Source: Lasiosphaeria ovina (Eukaryota; Ascomycota; Sordariomycetes; Sordariales; Lasiosphaeriaceae). From it: a stretch of DNA of 64,000 nucleotides. The translations under genes and the position numbers were made by a program. Under the pieces are notes generated by a model, which saw nothing but the letters and a program-made list of their open reading frames with translations, had not been told where the DNA came from and did no database searches. The stretch covers positions 4,102,001 to 4,166,000 of the forward strand of contig JAULSN010000004.1 of the NCBI GenBank assembly GCA_033439765.1, in the 5' to 3' direction. This document shows positions 59,354-64,000 of the stretch, piece after piece. Within the stretch, counting starts at the first letter, position 1. Each line of letters opens with the position of its first letter.

Positions 59354-59818
59354 TCACCGCCGGTCCCGGACGACAAATTGACACGGCCTTCTCGAGTGCC
59401 AGATCCTCCGCTCCCTGGCGCCGAGCACGGCGTCCATCATGGTCTGGGTGTCCGACCTGGGCCTGGACGCGCGCTTCCTACTCTCCCTCTCCTCTTCCTC
59501 GTCCGAGGTGGGCGCCCAGAGGCGCGTCTCTTCGACGCTGGCGGCGACCTCGAAGGCGCCGCGGCAGAGGGCCGTGACGCCCGTGACGACCTCGGCCGTG
59601 GCGCGCGCCGGCAGCAGCGGCAGCGCCTGCTGCAGCGTGCCGTTCCACGAGAATTTGCGCGTGAAGTCGAGCGCCACGTTCTGCGGCCGGTGGCGGAGCG
59701 CCGGCATGAGCCGCAGCGTCGGGTACATGGGCTGGTCAGTGCGGTTGGTGATGCGCACCCTGACCTGCATGAACTCGTCGACGGCCACCACGTTGCTGCC
59801 ACTGCTGCTTCCGCTGCC

Positions 59819-59858
<40 letters not shown>

Positions 59859-62800
59859 TCATCGTCTTCGGGGTCCACCATCGAGATATCGATGCCGACC
59901 TCGTCAACCTTGACAGCCTCAATCATGCGCGACGTCAGCCGTATGCTCCGTAGCTCAATATCGCCGCTCCGAGCCGCGCCCGACGTGGCCCTCCACGTGC
60001 CCTTCAGCGAGCCAAGTATCTTCTCGCGATACCAGAACGCCTCGCGGTTGGCGCGCTCCACGTCGGGCGTGATTTTCGTGCTAAAGACGAACTGCCGCTG
60101 CCGCGACGGATTGAGCGCGGGAATAAAGGCGTGCGGCTCTTCCAGATAGATCCTCTTCACCGGAAGCACCACACGACTCGTGTTTCCAGGCAGGATGTCA
60201 TCTTCCACCTTTGACCCATCGTCGCACTCAATCTCGACGTGCACCTGGCTCGGCCAGGCATTGCGCAGATCCACCAGCAGCAGACAGTGCGTATCCATCG
60301 TCGGCTTCTCGACAGACGCATCCTTTTGGTGGCCCGTCCGCAGCCAGAGCGCCTCGGGGACGCTGCCGTGGAGCGGGAGCACATCGACCCTGGTCACGTC
60401 AACGCTGGCATTAACAGTAACCGTGAGCGCCAGGGAAACCTGTCGCGTGTAGAAAGTCTCGCCGACTTCGTCTTGCGGGACACCGAGGTGAGCATAGTCG
60501 ATCTGGATGAGGCCGGTGGTAAGCCCCGGCTTCCCGAGAATCTCAAAGTCAAACGTCGCCGTCTCGCCCGGCGCGATGAACCTGCGGCTGTCGCCCCGCT
60601 TCCGCAGCCGCAGGGCCTGCTTCTTGGCCAGGATGAGCTCGTACTCGTAGAGCTCTGACGGCGTCGCATCGCGGCTGCTCAGGGCCAACTGGAGAGGCTC
60701 CTGCGTCGAGTCCTGGAAGGAGAAGAGGAGAAAGTCGGCCGGAGTCGTGGTGGAGAGGTTCTCGAGCGTCACGGAAAAGACCTGACGCTCCCCTTCCAGG
60801 ATCATAACCGATGACTGGGGAAGCGTGCAGGACTTGACCACGACCACTGGTTGCTCTGCAATGGCGCTGAGCTCCAGGGTTACTGGCGTGAGACGCTCTA
60901 TGGCCGGCGACGGCAACGAGGAATTCACGTCAAGGGCCGCAACTCCGATAGCCTTGATCTTGATCTCGTTCTCGGGGGCCCACGGTTCCGTGAAGATGGG
61001 GAATCTCCTCTCGCGGCAGCCGCGCGCCCTGATTATAGCCCCTGTAACTCTCAGAGGCCCAGCGCCTTTTGCCACGCCGGTTACCCTCAATATCTGAGTC
61101 CGGTAGGCGCCGATGACGGTGCTCTCCACTGCCGACTCGAAATCGGCGCCCTCCGTATCTATCCGGATACTTTCAATCTCTACCTCAATTTCGTAGGGGT
61201 TCTGGAGCGTGAGCCGGAAGCTCGCCGTCTCGCCGGCTACCAGCACGCGCTCCACTACCGCGTCCGACTTCTTCAAGAACGGGTTGTAGATGAATGGGTT
61301 TACGTCCTGCGAGGTTCTTGCTGTAGATACCTCTGGGAGGACGCTCTTGGCGTGGGGAATAGGGGTTCTCGTGACAGGTAGCGGCTCTAGCTTCACGCCA
61401 CGGACAAGGAACTCGTCCCAATACTCGGCTGCCAAATGACCCATCCCTAACCGCTTGGACAAGTTCGAAGTCTTGGAGATATTCCTAGCCAAGCGAATTT
61501 GCTCATCCCTACTGATTGTCGGGTAGGCATCTTCGCGGCGCGGGCCAGGGGCGATGCCGCTCCCAGCAGTCCGCAAAAGATCGCTGGAGTACTTCAAAAC
61601 GCCAGCAAAGTCTGGCAGAGCCTCGGAGAAGTTAATGCAGGACCGAAGGATATTGAGCTTGACCTGGTGCATGCCGAACAGCCTTGCCGTAGATTGTTTA
61701 TGTATTATTGAGAGAATGGTAGCGTCGGAGTCGTCCCTGACTTCGCCGGTAGCTATGGCGGTGCCCAGGTTGTCGGCCACAACCCCGTACGTCTTGAGAA
61801 CGAGTCCTAGGAAGGCTTCTATCCCCTGCTCAACGTCATCTGCCCCAATCTCTAGGGAGGCTGCCGCGCCATTGGCGCCATTGGCCTGGCCATTGAGGCC
61901 ATTGAGGCCGACGAGCCCGGCCGCCGGGTGGATACCGACGTCGGCAGCACCCCGGGTTCTCGCCTCGACCAGCCCGCCGACCAGAACCGAGATTAGCTCC
62001 CTGACGACCATAGCCTTCTTCCTCTGGAATCCCAACATCCCGAGGACCGAGGCAATGCCGCTGAGTATTACAATCCGGTCCACCGTGGTCAAGAGCTCCG
62101 AGGCAGATGCTGGAAAGGCGCGGAACAAGGTAGCAACTATTTGCGTGCGGACCGGCACGATGGTGAAGCGTGGCGATGTGGTCAGCGGGATCTGCGGTAT
62201 CTTGCCAAAGACTATCATGTCCAGGGACTCGGCTCCCAGCTGCCCCTCGGCAATGTGAAGAGCGGCGAGCATCCTGCAGGACCTAATGGTGGCCTCAGAT
62301 AGGGGTAGCGGCGGCAGATGCTCGCCCGAAACCCTCGTATACAAATTCAAGATGCGATCTAGTAGCTCGGGAATGTAGATTTGCAGATTCCGCAGCCACC
62401 GGGGCTGTTGAGGATCCCTGCTCTCGGCGTCCTGTATGGCGGCGGCGAGGGCGGTGCCTTTTTCTGGGGGAGGTAACATAATGGTCGGCACCTGAAACTC
62501 GATTCCCGCCCATCCCAGCAGCAACAGGCTGATGAGCGCCAGCTCTAAAGCCTTGCCGTGCCAAAGATGGTCGTTAATCGACTTGGCCACGGTGGCGGCC
62601 TCGCTAAGCTCCCGGATGGCAATATTCCACAGGCCGGCCTGGAGATAGAGCGAGCCCACCACGACTTGGATTCTGCATTTCGTCTTGGTTCTCATCCTCT
62701 CGTTGATTCCGCCCGGGCCAAACCCCTGAACCGCCACTCTGTCCTGGCTCTGCGTCCTGTGCCCTTCCGACGTGCCGGGCCGCGCATGCTGCTCGGGACT

Positions 62801-63721
62801 GGTGGGGACCGAGTCGCCCCCCGCGGGAAAATCGTCAAAGGTGGTGGGCGGGTTTGCAAGGCCGCTCCTGGAGCCGACAGGGGTGGAAGGTCGACCGGGA
62901 GTGGAGCTGCTGGAGGCGAGCGGCGAGCCCCCCTTGAAGGGGACGGGCGGCATGGACATGCGCGCTTGGATCTTGTCGTTGATGCCACCCGCAGAGCTAG
63001 ACCGCGAGCCAACGGGCACAGAATACTGCGAGTTCCTCCTACCGCTGAAGTCGTCCAGCCCGTTGGTCGTGTGAGAGGCAGACGTGCCGGGCGAGTCCAG
63101 ATAGGACCTGCCCTCGTAGGCTTTGGCTAGCGTCGTCATCTCGGCGAGCAACAGCGCCGAGACATCGCACATGACCGTCTTCATGGTAGTTCTTAGGTGC
63201 TTCTCGGGGGGCGGGATAGTGACGAGGCCCTCCGGGATCGGCACTGGCTTGTCGGTGGAGGGCAGGTAGTCGAAGATCAGTACCTGGTGCACCAGGATCT
63301 GGGAATAGTGGTCCCGCAGGTCCTCGAGCTCCTGGGTGAGGGCGCGTATGTTTGTCTCCTCGACGGTCCTGCCGCCCGAGTGGCGCTTGCTGAACATGGA
63401 TTTTTGGAGCTCGACGCCGTCGGCCACGGCAATGAGCACGAGCGGCTTTCGGTAGCGGTCGAAGGGCGAGAGGGCGACGTGGGAGGGCGGGGGGTGGTAC
63501 GTCATGAGCTCGTAGAACATGGCGCCGCCGGGGAAGGCCAGAGGCGAGAACATGTTGCGGTTGGGGCGGCCATCGGGCGTGACGTCGCGCAGGTGGACGA
63601 TGTTCTCGACATTGAGGCGGTCGACGAAGGCGGCAAAGCGGTCGCGCTTGATCTGGCCGATGGGCACAACCAGCGCCCTGACCCTTGCGGGCGCGACGGG
63701 CACGAGAGGATCGAGCGTCAT
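59354..63721 (-). CDS. trs120: TRAPPII complex subunit Trs120 (HypA)
   Basis: Large TRAPPII-specific subunit (TRAPPC9 family), part of the guanine-exchange factor for Rab11/Ypt31 at the late Golgi; Aspergillus hypA mutants have abnormal tips and septa. One long exon; starting at the ATG 63721 (MTLDPLVPVAPARVRALVVP) gives 1455 aa. Conserved pieces are IGQIKRDRFAAFVDRL near the start, a Ser/Pro-rich loop about 220-330, CRIQVVVGSLYLQAGLWNIA, YNPFLKKSD and the later beta-sandwich repeats. A poly-Ser run near residue 1300 comes from an AGC repeat. The frame stays open upstream to 63970 (83 extra codons); the family's usual start favours 63721. Confidence 0.94.
59819..59856. repeat. GCT/AGC trinucleotide repeat coding poly-Ser in Trs120
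   Basis: Twelve or so GCT units on the plus strand, read as Ser in the gene, within a GSG-rich linker. Confidence 0.9.
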
Positions 63722-64000
63722 AATAGCGCGCGGCGGCAGCAGCAGCGTCAGGCCGGGGGCGAAAAGGACATGTCGAGATGGTCGAGACGGGAAGCGAAGC
63801 GGCGCTGCATCGGGCAGGGCAGTGCCGGCGAGCCCTGCTGACGATGGTGGAGTCGGATTCGCAGTTGTTGGTCCCGTTCCAAGTGCGAGCAAAGTCGTCT
63901 TGAGGGCGGCGCTTTCGATTTGTGTATGGGCGTTGCGTCGGTGGGCGCGCAAGCGTGTCGTTGAAAACAACGAGAAATTTGATATCGCGAAGGGTTTACC
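63722..64000. other. Upstream of Trs120, right window edge
   Basis: The Trs120 frame continues open to an ATG at 63970, so part of this could code if transcription starts further out; otherwise it is the 5' leader and promoter. Confidence 0.4.

Noticed and set aside
1..64000. Biosynthetic gene cluster or operon
   Set aside because: Genes are unrelated housekeeping functions on both strands; no PKS, NRPS, terpene or cluster regulator genes are present.

Overview
This is a gene-dense stretch of a filamentous ascomycete (Pezizomycotina) genome, most likely a Sordariomycete. The genes carry short spliceosomal introns (about 41-110 nt, GT-AG, often with a CTAAC-type branch site), coding DNA is GC-rich with AT-richer spacers, and the gene set is typical of a mould: Bni1/SepA formin, class V myosin, Bur1 kinase, fungal Asx-homology protein and Trs120/HypA. 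The order cannot be fixed from the sequence alone. No rRNA, tRNA, CRISPR array or virus is visible.

Layout. 1-959 (-): N-terminus of class V myosin, cut by the window edge. 3462-4968 (-): phosphoglycerate dehydrogenase (serine synthesis). 6235-7742 (-): histone chaperone NAP1. 9977-14555 (+): P5B ATPase of the Ypk9/ATP13A2 family. 14672-16422: a repeat island with a 1.49 kb terminal-inverted-repeat element holding a decayed reading frame, and a 210-bp MITE of the same family. 16763-17128 (-): 61-aa complex I subunit, divergent from 17812-19750 (+) Bur1/CDK9 kinase. 20252-21190 (-): membrane protein with a 15-nt exon. 22273-22830 (+): Pop8 of RNase P/MRP. 23309-25266 (-): PP5 phosphatase. 26279-26855 (-): small membrane protein. 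29322-34581 (+): formin. 35052-36329 (-): Elp5. 37406-39056 (+): secreted aspartic protease. 39787-41345 (-): ASXH protein. 42322-43070 (+): Sec22. 43749-44977 (-): CxxC-finger protein. 47113-49159 (-): CLPTM1 family. 51020-51888 (+): LOG-type phosphoribohydrolase. 52196-53211 (-): proteasome alpha subunit Pre5 with a GC-AG intron. 54137-54660 (+): Vps55. 55546-58374 (-): PABA synthase. 59354-63721 (-): Trs120.

The genes are mostly housekeeping and are not an operon or a metabolite cluster. Several share a loose theme of polarized growth and membrane traffic (myosin V, formin, Sec22, Vps55, Trs120, P5B ATPase) or RNA/chromatin work (NAP1, Bur1, Pop8, Elp5, ASXH). Many pairs are divergent and share 0.7-2.5 kb promoters, in which short motifs recur (telomere-like GGGTTAGGG and GTACTGTAC). 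The least explained parts are the TIR-element island, the fungal ASXH protein and three conserved-looking proteins of unknown function.
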